Assembly (NCBI GenBank): GCA_964058805.1
Contig: CAXKVV010002154.1
Coordinates: 77,001 to 141,000 of the forward strand
Direction: 5' to 3'
Source of the DNA: Schoenoplectus triqueter
Lineage: Eukaryota > Streptophyta > Magnoliopsida > Poales > Cyperaceae
DNA: 64,000 bases
The notes under the pieces: model-generated
Databases searched by the model: none
What the model was told of the DNA's origin: nothing
Seen by the model: the letters and a program-made list of their open reading frames with translations, nothing else
Made by a program: the position numbers and the translations under genes
In this document: positions 46,001 through 56,688 of the stretch, piece by piece
Layout: each line of letters opens with the position of its first letter
Position numbering within the stretch: position 1 is the first letter of the stretch

Positions 46001-49000
46001 CTACGGGCCCAAAAAGCGGGACTCCAGCTCTAATAGCACAGTGCTAATGGTCTCCAGATAAGCATGGAGGGAGTGCCTATCCTCCTCTGAAGTCGCCTCG
46101 AAATCCAAGAACTGAGAGAAGGCACTATCCCGGGCACTCGAATGAATCTGCAGCTCCAGGAGACGTCCCGCCAGATGTCGAGAGAAGCCCTCTACTGACA
46201 ATCTGTGGTCCTCTAGCTCCTGCACGAGCAGTCGAGCGGGCCCACCACTGACTCCCATAGAGCGGAGAGTGGCACAAGAAGAGAGCCGCTGAAGATAGCG
46301 GAGTCGAGCAGCCTCCAAGTGCCTGCGCAGCTCATGGATCTCCAACTCGTGCTGGTATACGAGAGAGCTCGCATCCTGATAAGCCCCGAGCAGCTCCTCA
46401 CACCTCCTAGAAATGAAGGTACTCTCGAGACGAGGTGCAATGAGTAGAGCTGGCGCGATGGTATCCCGCATCAGCCTATACCAATCGAAGGAAAAGTCAT
46501 CGGGCAGGGACTCCAAGATCTCGAAATCTAGCGGATAGTCTCCGAAGAAGGTGTCTCGGAGTGCATCCGCCAGCGCGGCCAAGGCGAGCTTCACATCCCT
46601 CAATATAACATCTACAAATAAGATAAATGGGTTAGACAAGTTGTTATAATCAAAGAAGAAATAGAAGGAAGAGAAGATCTAACCTATCGCCTCGTCGCCT
46701 GAGACTGGCGGGACTGAATCAGGGATAGGGATGTCGGTCGCCTCAGGAGGACCCGCAGGTGCACCAGACCCGGCTACAAAATAAAATGAAAAGCATAAGT
46801 ATATGAAAAGTAAAGTACGGGCAAATGACAAAAGAAGTATAAGGTACCGGGAGAGGCATGAGGCTCGATGAGACCCTCACTAGCCGGGACCTCCGTCTCT
46901 GGGCTGTGGAATAGCTGCTCCACTAACCAATTCTCATCCAGCTCTGAGTCATAATCGACTGCAGCCTGCTCAGTCGAGTCCTCCACCCGACTAACCGATG
47001 AGACTATGCCATCTGTAGCCACGAAAGGCTGCCTGTCAGGAGATGAAGAGACATGAAATGGCCCTCCCTCGATCAAGAGTGGCTCGTCGCCTGCGGGCTC
47101 GACAGCCAATGGACTCCCCTGCTCGAAAGAAGCCTCCTCTGATCTAGTAAGAGTGAACACTGGCTCCAAAACCACGTCAAATGAGTCGCCATCTCCAGTG
47201 GGTACCAGTAAGATCGACGGTGAGGCAGGGCCGTCATGAAAGAAAGACTCTTAACGATGTGGAGATGCCATGTCATCGGCCTCAGGGCCTGTAAAATCTA
47301 CATGTAAGGATGAAAATACTGATGCATATTGGCAACTAAGTATTAAATGAAGCACACGAACCTGCGACGGCAAGGTCGGTGCAAAATCCTGAAAGGGCAG
47401 TGCTCGCCGGCGCCGGTGAATCTGCTATGATGTCATCTCGGGCTGCCTCTAAAGGAGATGTCCCGCGAGCTAGAAAATAAACCTTAATCAGAGCTGTAAA
47501 TGAAGTGCGCCCGAATAAGGATAGGCGAGTCAGTAAAGAAAATCACCCGGAATGGGAGAAGGGAAAGAAGATAGGGAAAGCGGCCGAGAAGCGCCATCTC
47601 GATCTCTCTCCACGGTGGCTGGAGCCGGTGGCTCGACAGGTGGCTGCGAATGAACGCCAACTACTCGTGGGCGAGGGACTGAGAACCCAGGCTCCGCATG
47701 ATCATACTCGTAAGCCAACTCTGAATCAAAAAGAGAATTGGTTGAGATGAAACGAGGCTTATCAAAAGGAAACAACCTAAAGGGATGATGAAGTGTACCT
47801 GTGAGAATAGTCCTAATAGAAGCACGAGAAAACCGGCTGTCCAAACCCTGGAAATCGACAGGCTCTGCGGCAATGGCCGGAAAAGGGCTGCGATCACGCG
47901 AGACGGTGCCATCTAATAGAGGCTGGTCATCTCGCGGACATGTACTCCGGACGACCACCGGAGGAGTATACGACTGGTAAGAGCGAATAGCCTCATAATA
48001 CCACTGCTGGTAACGCCTTGAGAAGGTGGAAGCCCTAGAAGTGGATACCATCTGGTAGCGAGTGCCTGTGCCTAGTCGGAAGAGGTGAGTGTAACACCAT
48101 CCGATCCCCTCCAAATCGGCTGCCAAAGATATAGGGCGGAGAAGAGGCGCTGGAATATCCTGATCCAAGCCAAACTGATGCGCGCATTGATGCGGCGAAT
48201 ATGGCTCGATGAACATATAATCGCCCAATCTGAGGGGAAGGAAGCCCTGACGAATACTGATCAGGTACTCCAAGTCGATAGGCCTAGCTCGGATGCTAGA
48301 AGAGTTAGAAGAGGGAACCCTGCCGTCAATCACCATCCTGTCGGCAACCCTAGCTGCCCCACGGGCCACTGATCTATCTCGAGAGAAGCGCAGATGGTCT
48401 CGGCTCCTAAAGAATCTATACCGAGCAGCCTCCGGAGTCAATGAAGCTGGCTGCACCCCAGCCAAGTCACTCAGTAAAGGTAGGCGGTCTCGCAGCGTAA
48501 CCGCCATGCCAGGATCATATGAACCAGACCAGTGTAAATGGAGTCATCCGCTAATCAGATGCCATGGAATCAGCTCCTGGCACTGTGAAGGACTACGGGA
48601 TGAAGTCAGACCGCGGAGACATCTGTAAATGTTGGCCAGTACAGGCACGGCCAAAGAAATCCTATCGCCACGCGCAATCAGGCTCGCCATGACGAACACT
48701 GAAGGCCGAATGGTGTATGCGGGGGAGCTAGGCAATAAGAAATAGCAGATCCACCAAGAGATGAAGGCGGTCAGATAAGTCTCCCGATCCACGTCATGTG
48801 AACACAGGGTATCCTGAGAAGGGATAGGGCCATCATAATGAATATCGTGCCGACCTGTACCAAATGGATCCCTGGTGGAAGCCAAGCCCGTAGGGCGAGT
48901 ATGGACCCGGTCGGTGAAATAGGCGATCCAATGCCTGAATGGGACTCCGGGATGCCCCCTCCGTAAATGATAATAAATCTCATAAGTCCTCTGCAAAGAA

Positions 49001-49677
49001 GGCAGAAATCGAGTGAAGTCTCCCGAGTCAGCGGGTGAGACCATGAACTCGTCATAGAAATGGTCAAAGATCGGCAGCCCGGTCAACTGCTGTATCTCCA
49101 GGAGGGTCGGAGTCAGCTCCCGGTCATCGATGAACAAAGTATTGGTGGAGTAGTTCCACCTCTCACAAAAGGCCCGTAGCCAAGGTGTGTCGATATGATA
49201 ATGGAACATCGACAAAAAGACCGAGTCATATATCCCGGCTCGCCTAAGCAGAGTCCTCTCCCGCATGAGCATATACCGGGTCCACTCTAGCTGATAGCCA
49301 TGGCACTCTAAGGGAGTGATGAAGGGAGCAGTGGTCCATCTGTGAGCCTCCCCGTCAATAATCTCCTTGCCCAGGATATGTGTCAAAGGAGCTGTAGAAG
49401 CAACGCCTAAGGGCTGAAGGGGCATGATGTCATGAGGCTGATCATCTCTAAAGAATAAACCGCCGCCTCGCGGGTAGACAGGAGTCACTCGGATGGCTGA
49501 GATGAGGGGAGTCCAGTCACTAGGATCCTCATAAAAAGAATGATAATGACTCAAGGGGCGACGCGGAATGGCGTCATGAGAAGAAACTACAATACCCGAA
49601 GAAGAGAAGACGTCATGAGAAATGAAGAGATAGATGATAAGGAACAATGCACCAAGACAAGCCTTTCGAGCGTTCAA
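46001..49677 (-). pseudogene. Antisense plant mobile domain (PMD) gene, five exons, two nonsense mutations
   Basis: Lies between integrase and 3' LTR, opposite to the element. Exons inferred from the sequence: 49677-47547, 47469-47362, 47288-46848, 46773-46684 and 46611-46001. The four introns are 72-77 bp, start GT, end AG and all split codons in phase 1; joined, they give 1127 codons including the final stop. Exon 1 has PMD hallmarks: NTLFIDDRELTPTLLEIQQL, LTGLPI, a Trp-rich ISWWICYF segment and PYSPHQCAHQFGLDQDIP. Exons 3-4 are acidic and Pro/Ser-rich; exon 5 looks like a helical coiled coil. In-frame stops TGA 48544-48546 (expected Trp) and TAA 47251-47253 make it a pseudogene. The start codon is uncertain. 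PMD domains are known in plant silencing-related proteins and in transposons; the function here is unknown. Confidence 0.82.
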
Positions 49678-49691
49678 GGCTCGTCTTGGTG
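49650..49691. other. Long perfect hairpin at the 5' end of the antisense gene
   Basis: CACCAAGAC (49650-49658) pairs with GTCTTGGTG (49683-49691) and AGCCTT (49660-49665) with AAGGCT (49676-49681), leaving single-base bulges and a 10-nt loop. Copy C has CACCAAAGC (59741-59749) with GCTTTGGTG (59783-59791) at the same place, with two compensatory pair changes. It overlaps the first codons of the antisense frame and is followed by GGTGGGTGGCTCTTTG in both copies. Confidence 0.7.
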
Positions 49692-49778
49692 GGTGGCTCT
49701 TTGTTTACCCTTGAAAAATTCCAAAGATGAATAGATGAATAAATGAAAATAAAATCAATGATTAATGATAAATCATAA

Positions 49779-49809
49779 GAAGAGGGAAGAAGAGAAATCA
49801 AGGAAGAGA
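49779..49809 (+). other. Candidate polypurine tract before LTR4
   Basis: An almost pure purine run (AAGAAGAGGGAAGAAGAGA and on) lies between the antisense gene and LTR4 sequence. The inverted copy has a similar purine run at the same place (near 27890-27905 on the minus strand). The exact LTR start could not be fixed. Confidence 0.4.
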
Positions 49810-50924
49810 TGGCCCACTGATCGGAAGAAGTCGCTGATGGAACTCCGGAACAACTTTATTTGTCCCACAATGGAATTATGGGCATGAAGTGAAGAGTATA
49901 AATACCCCCACTATTCTCTATCCACTCAGCATGAGTGACAGCCGAGAGAATCGAGGGAGAGAGGAGATCTCTCGGGTGTCACCATGTGATTATATCTTTT
50001 CTGACAAGTGGGACCCACCTGGCAGTCCCTTGTAGATGGACCTAACAACATAAACCTAGCCTATCTGATGGGTCATCCATGTGACCATTTTTCACTGACA
50101 GGTGGACCCCACACCTCAGTGACCTATTAAAGGAGTCAGAATTGAACCCTGAGAATCTATCACTATAGCAAACCCTAAGAACTAAAGCAGTATAATCCCT
50201 ATGCTACATGAAATGATGTCAATGCCAAGCTAGTATTCTGATACAACTAGTCATGAGAAATTTCAAATGTGATTTTGCTTTCAAGGCTGATCTGGTGCCA
50301 AAGCTGTGAGCAACCACCTAACCATGCTTTGATTTGTGTCAATGACTGATAAGTAGTCAGTTCTTTGACCAAGTCACCCTCATGTTAAGGGATTGGAAGT
50401 CAATTTCACAAGACTGATCAGGTGCCAAAGCTGGGAGCAACCATCTGATCCAGTCTAGATTTGTATCAACTGTTGACATGTAATCAATTGTTGATCAGAT
50501 CAAACCCTAATGAATATCAATATAAGTCTAATTGGTATTTAGTTATGGTGGTTTCTGCAAGAGAGAGATAATTGGCAGAGACACAGAGCTACAATTGAAA
50601 TCTGGGATTAATTCTGAAGAAGAAATAGGGTTTTATGGATAAAAGAATTTTTAATTCAGAGAGGCAAGGGTAAAAATGGAATTAAAAATTACAGGGATGA
50701 TCACCATGAATTTAGGAATTTTTGATGAAAATTTCATGATTTTTAGATAAGTGGAGCTATCAGAATAAATTCAGGAAAAATAAAACAGATTAAAAAGGAA
50801 AGATCAAGGGCTGAGATTTGATCAAGGCAGCTCTGGGTGCAATCTGGGGACAAAGACTCATCTGGGTGCAAACTGGGGATCCTAAGCACACTTACACAGA
50901 ATCAGAGAAGAGAGAGGGTGTGAC

Positions 50925-51280
50925 ACGTGTCAGCATCTCACTGGGCCACCTCATGCCACGTGTCAGCACCCCATTGGTCCACCTCAGCCATGTGGGCCCC
51001 ACCACCATACTGACCTGACATGTGGGCCCCACCAACATGCCGCGTGGCAAGACCTGACAGGCCCACCTCACCCCTCCATATGCCACATGGCAACACCACA
51101 GCAACACACCTCACCCCTCCATATGCCACATGGCAACACCACAGCATCACACCTCAACACTCCAGTGCCATATGGCAGCTGGCCATTGGTGCCACATCAC
51201 AGGGGACTAAGCCACATGGCACTACACTACAGAGCCACCTCAGCATGCTTAACACTAATGCATATGATTAATGAGGTTAT
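50925..51280 (+). promoter_or_regulatory. ACGT-core cluster in U3 of LTR4
   Basis: Repeated CACGTGTCAGC and CCACATGGCA boxes, plus a tandem duplication of CACCTCACCCCTCCATATG units near 51063-51130, homologous to 17500-17780. Likely U3 enhancer sequence; binding factors are inferred only. Confidence 0.5.
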
Positions 51281-52383
51281 TAGACAAATGGACCTATCAG
51301 AGTGTGCCAAGTCAGATTAATTAGATTTAAGCAGGGGGTTAATCAATCCACAGCTGGACTAATGGGCCGAGATTCATATACTTACATATGGGGCCCATGT
51401 GTAAGGTTTATGAGTGTACAGCTTATACAGATGACCATGAGCCAAGCCCATGCGCAAGAACAAACAGAAATTTAAACCAAGGAGAAAAGGAGATATGTAC
51501 CCGGCCCATGCGTGTCATGCCTCTGATGGTGGGCCCTGTCTTGCGATGGACTTGGTGCGCCGAGTTCAGCTCCTTCCCTCTCTTCTCCTTCTCCCCTCCC
51601 TCTCTTCTTTCTTCTTCTCGACGAGGCTGATGGCGCCATTAACGCTGATCAAGCTCTCCAAAGCTCGCAATTCCAATTCTTTCCAGTTAGAGATAGCCTG
51701 TACATAGGAGAGAAAGAGTGAGTGATCAAAATTAAAAAGTAGTAAGTGAATAGAGCAGTGAGAGAGGATGATCACCTCGGGTGATTAATGAAGAACTTTG
51801 ATCCTTGGATCTAAACTCAAAATTGATGATGCAGATCTCTTCCACTCACTTAGACGATGCTGTAAGTGTAGAAAGAAGCAATAATTAAGTATTAAATATA
51901 AGCAATTGAGATAAGGTGATGAAATCGGGCAAACTGAGGATAATTGAAACCTTATGCTATAAAGACGAATTAGCAATGCTTATAGCCTCCATGTGCCCAC
52001 ACGATACTACTTGAATGGATGGAATTGTCAATTGAATAGTAAAGATATGCTTTTGACCAAAGCTTGCCACCGGGTGATTGAATTCTGAGCTTTGGAGGAA
52101 AGTTGTAATGGCAGAGAAGAGAGAGGCGCCTTGGGTGCATTCAAATGGGTATATATAGCATGCTGAAGATGCTAGAAGGTTCTATGAACAATGAGAAATG
52201 AGAAGATAGTGGAACCGAGTCAACAGTCAAAGATTGGAGCTTTGGATTCATTTAGATGGGACCCGCATCTCAACAGAATGGATAACTGAATTGAAGAACC
52301 ATGTTTATAGGCCAAGGCAGATTAACTGGTGGTGTTTAGATGGTGTATGGCTCTAATCCCGCAGGTGCACCACTCCAATTGCC

Positions 52384-52390
52384 TATATAA
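52384..52390 (+). promoter_or_regulatory. TATA box of LTR4
   Basis: TATATAA lies after the U3 boxes and 143 bp before the first module-1 hairpin. It predicts an R-U5 leader of about 4.1 kb. Confidence 0.55.
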
Positions 52391-52526
52391 CCCGATTAAC
52401 AGCACAAACATAGAGAGACAATATAATAGACCAGAGAGAGATAGAGAGTGATAGATTAGAGAGATATAGCATAGAAAAGACAATTGGAAGAGAAGGATCG
52501 ATTGTGAGAAGGGAAGAAAGCCAAGA

Positions 52527-52993
52527 AACCGATTGATCTCAGTTTTAACTTGAGAACTCGGTTGATATATCTCCAATTATCCACTAGAAGGTCAGTCTTG
52601 AGCTTAATTTCAATTGGATTTGAAGTTTCAGTATTGAATTTTCGATGTAATTGATATATCGCATTTGAATCTTAGAGTAACAGTATCTTTGAGTTGAATT
52701 TTTCAATTTCTTTCTTTTAGTTTGCAAATTCATAACTTCTTTCCTCTAATATTTGATCTGAATTTCAGTTCTTGTTTTGTTTCTTGATTGGATTTCAAGT
52801 GAAAATTAGTAATTAAGCTGGTTAAATCGATTGATCTCGGTTAAAACCTGAGAACTCGATACCAGCAAAGGTCTTTGCTTTGATTCTTTGTTTGAACGCC
52901 AGATTCATCTCAGTTTGTGTTTGTATCACATGTATTCAAAGTCATAGTGTCGTTCAGAGTCGATTGATCTCAGTTTTAACTTGAGAACTCGAC
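52527..52993 (+). other. Three module-1 hairpins in LTR4
   Basis: Copy one: AACCGA (52527-52532) with TCGGTT (52558-52563). Copy two: GCTGGT (52817-52822) with ACCAGC (52861-52866) plus ATCGA (52826-52830) with TCGAT (52856-52860); its inner stem is GGT/ACC instead of AGT/ACT, a further compensatory change. Copy three: GTCGA (52959-52963) with TCGAC (52989-52993). Confidence 0.72.
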
Positions 52994-53779
52994 GGAATTA
53001 GTGATCTTCAATGTGTTATCGTGCCGTGTCAGATAAGTTGGGCTTCAAGTCAGAACCAGAAAGAGATTACATGTATAATTAAACACATTCGGTTTGCAAT
53101 TGTTGTTACAAAGCTTGTCAAGTGAACAATTAGCATTGAAAACAAGTTGATAGCTGGAATTTCGAGTGAATTGTAACTGGTACCGAACGGTACCATCACA
53201 TACTTGGCTTAGCAGAGTTGTAAGTCGATTTGAATGTTGTTAATGGTTTTCATGTATGTTAGCATATACAAACGATGCAAATCAAGCAGTCAATTGTCAG
53301 AAATATCGATTAATTTTGTTGAATTCGCAAAGATTGTTCTTTGATACCGAGCGGTACCAATCTGTTTCAAGTGGCGCTAGTAGGCAGTGTTATCTACCGT
53401 ATTAATTGTCAATCAGCCACCGTAGAAAGCTTTCTCGTGATGAGACGATGCTAAGAGAGTCATCTGATCGGCAAGAGGTGGTCTCAGTCGCCGGCACCAC
53501 CGTGGGCACGAATATTAAAGGATTTATAGATCGGAGAATCAAAGAAGCGCATCGGCGCGAATATTGGCGCCTCAACGCGAATATTGATGTATGTATACGA
53601 ATCTTGGAAGAGATCGAACGACCAAAATAAAGCACTGTTTTAAATAAAGATACAGAATGAATCTGGGCCTTACATCTCGTATGGTTTGATCTTGAAGCGA
53701 ATCTGGCGGCCCAAATAAGAACAGAGTTGAATAAAAGATGGGCGCTAATCTCAGCCAGATCCAAAGGCCCATATTAAAC

Positions 53780-55000
53780 CCATTAGTTAAATAATAACAG
53801 AATATTAATGATATGGAGTAAATAAATCATTTGAAAATGTTCCTAAACTCCAAATTAACTCAAATTTGTTTCTAAAATTTCCTTATTTTTCATACTATTT
53901 TTCTATATAATAATATTTCAGTTTAAAAAATATAATCATGTTGAAACAATTTAAAAGCAAAAGATATTACATATATTGATATATTTGACTTAGCTTTGAC
54001 TTGTCATTTTAAATACTATAAAAATTCCTAAAATTCAAATAAAATCATAAATAATAATTGAATATATTTTAATGATTTTTTCTGGTGAATAATAATGACA
54101 AAAATAATATGCAATAATAAATAATGAGATTAGCTCTATTCTTTGATAAACAAAATAAATAATAATATCAAATAGATATCATGTTAATATTTTTCTGTAA
54201 AAAAAAATATAATAAAAATAGATAATACAAAAATATGCAAAAATATATACAACCATGGTAATAGATATTAAATGCATTTTCTTCTATAATAAAGAATGAT
54301 AAAGTTTTATAATAAAATGAATTACACTCCTTTTGTTATTTCTAAATAAATATACAATAAAAATATTTTTGATGAATAAAATACAATAAAAATAATAGTT
54401 TTAATAAAGGAAATAATGGATTTCATTCTTTGTAGCTATTTTCAAATAATAATAATAATAATAAAACAAAATCTTATATTTTTCTATAGATAATAAATAG
54501 AAATAATAAAAATATAATAAAAACTATCATAAATAGAATAGAATATTAATAATGATCTCTTTTTAGCTATTATAGATCCTAAAAATAAAAAAAATAAAAA
54601 ATATATAGCTAATTCATCTTTTGTTTTGTAAATAATTCCTACAAAATGAATAGTATTTCAAAATAACAAAATATGGTAATAAAATCCTATTACTTTGGCT
54701 ATTATAAATATTATAAAAATACAAATAAAATCATAGCCAGTTCATTTTCTATTATTTTGTAAGTGATTTTCTACAAAATAAATAGAGTTTAGAAATAATA
54801 AAAATAAAATTCTACTACTTTAGCTATTATAAAATCCCAAAAATATAAATAAAATTCTAGTTAATAGCTAACCCATTTCCTATTATTTTTGTAAATAATT
54901 TTCTACAGAAATAAATAGAGTTTAAAAATAAAAATAAATTTACCTTTATAATAGAAGATAATGATGAAAGGTATTGTGTAATAATCTTTCTACATTTTAG
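53780..55000. other. AT-rich segment of LTR4
   Basis: No gene. AATA-rich sequence homologous to 1380-2640 and 20330-21700. Confidence 0.75.
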
Positions 55001-55539
55001 AGATGAACAAATATGCTCACACAAGGGGTGTAGAGCAACACAGTGATTTTGTGCACATAATGCAACATTTAGAGCGATTAGTCGAGACAAGAACAACTTG
55101 ACGAAGAATAACTGAGGCTTTCGATAGCAATATGAGGAGATATGTCGAGACAAGAACATCTTGACGCTTGATGAAGAATAACCAGGGCTGCGACATCAAC
55201 ATGGAGAGATATGTCGACTCTGAGGAAGAAGAACATTACGATGTCCGAGAGAAGTGACATCTTAATGACTCATTACCATGAACAAATGAATCATGACTAA
55301 ATACGCTCACACAAGGGGTGTAGGGCAACATAGTAATTTTGCACAAGTAATGCAACATTTAGAATGATTAGTCGGGATAAGAACATCTTGACGCTCGCTG
55401 AAGAATGACCAAGGTTGCGACATCAACATGAAGAGATATGTCGACTCCAAGAGATATGAACATTACGATATCCGAGAGAAGTGACATCTTAATGACTCGG
55501 TGTCATGAACAAGTAATTCATGACCATTTGAGCTAGCAA

Positions 55540-56235
55540 GACTGAACTCATCCGTCGATAAGTTTGTCTTCTGGTTCATCTCCCGAGATTGTGAGATTGA
55601 ATCGTTCTGTAGTAGATTCATCCACAAAACAGTGAATGTGAACCGTTCTGTAGTAGGTTCCTTCACTAACAAATGCCTCAATGTTAAGCTGGCCCAGTGC
55701 TTCAGGTTTAACATTGTGTGCAATTGTGTTCCTAGGTTTATGAATCGGCTTAGTGCTTCGAATTCATGATCTAGAAGATTGGTGAGAAGAAACACGTGGG
55801 CCAAATCCACCCTTCTCCTGATTCACCAACCTCAAGATCAACCGGCTAAGTGCTTCGAGTTGTATTTTGTGCGATTGGTTGTTGACTAGTTAAGATTGAA
55901 CCGTTCTGTAGTAGGTTTATCTTCTAGATCAACTGAGGTTGAGTCGCTCTGTAGTAGACTCACCTCAAGCCCCTCTGAAGGGATTAACCTGATCTGTAGT
56001 AAGGTTATCTCTCGAGGTGGTATAGACTGAACCGATCTGTAGTAGGTTCGTCTTCCATAGGATCAACTGTGAACTGTTCTGAAGTAGGTTCATTTTCTAG
56101 ATGAACTGAGGTCGAGTCGTTCTGTAGTAGACTCACCTTGAACCCCTTCAAAGAGATTAATCTGATCTGTAGTAAGGTTACCTCTTAAAGCGGTAAAGAC
56201 TGAACCGATCTGTAGTAGGTTCGTCTTCCTTGGAA
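55540..56235 (+). other. Hairpin array with GWTCTGTAGTA loop (LTR4)
   Basis: Stems include TGAATC/GATTCA (near 55600-55622), GAACC/GGTTC, AACC/GGTT with outer AAGAT/ATCTT, GAGTY/GACTC, TAACCT/AGGTTA-like and GAACC/GGTTC with outer AGAC/GTCT (near 56205-56232). In one copy (near 55945) the 5' arm reads GAGTC followed by GCTCTGTAGTA, a loop variant. Same order as LTR1 and LTR2. Confidence 0.72.
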
Positions 56236-56547
56236 TCGACCCCTTTTGTGAACCCAGACGACCACTTGACCATCATTTAACTATACTATTTGCTTCTCCC
56301 TTTCAAAGATCCAGAGGTGCCTCGAGGTTAGTAGCCCAGGGTAATTAACGGTGGGGGCTTGCGCCCACCGGAATCTACAAGAACTCACAATCACTAAAAC
56401 CCCCTGAATGTGCATCCAAATCTCTCTAAACGGCAGAATCAGCCGGCACTAAACAGATGCACGCTTGGGAGGGATCTCCGTGTCCTTCTTCCGCATCCCA
56501 TCGCCCAGCGGCGGTGCGGAGCGCGCGAAAAAGGGTCGCACAGGATC

Positions 56548-56565
56548 TGGCACGCCTGGTGGGAC
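56548..56565 (+). other. Primer binding site of Tat copy C
   Basis: TGGCACGCCTGGTGGGAC, one base different from 22824-22841, begins five bases after the LTR end at 56542. Confidence 0.6.
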
Positions 56566-56611
56566 TATCAAAATAAACTCATGGAATATAAGATTTTGGA
56601 TGCATATCTAG

Positions 56612-56688
56612 GGGGGATCTCCGTGTCCTTCTTCCGCATCCCATCGCCCAGCGGCGGTGCGGAGCGCGCGAAAAAGGGTCGCACACGT
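56612..56688 (+). repeat. Second, detached LTR 3' end
   Basis: A second copy of the last 77 or so bases of the LTR (GGATCTCCGTGTCC through GGGTCGCACA) lies about 70 bp after the first primer site. It is joined directly to integrase sequence at 56689, with no primer site. This marks a rearrangement that deleted gag to RNase H. Confidence 0.8.

Larger units (their letters stand above)
49810..56542 (+). mobile_element. Complete Tat-like LTR (LTR4), about 6.7 kb
   Basis: The best full copy. U3 from about 49810 includes TATAAATA at 49897, ACGT-core boxes at 50925-51280 and a TATA box at 52384. Then come three module-1 hairpins (52527-52993), GGTACC pairs (53176-53193, 53345-53360), an AT-rich part (53780-55000), 62-bp repeat units (55079-55215), the hairpin array (55540-56235) and the terminal domain to GGGTCGCACA at 56542. 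It serves as 3' LTR of copy B and 5' LTR of copy C. The left edge is approximate. No host gene is seen. Confidence 0.72.
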
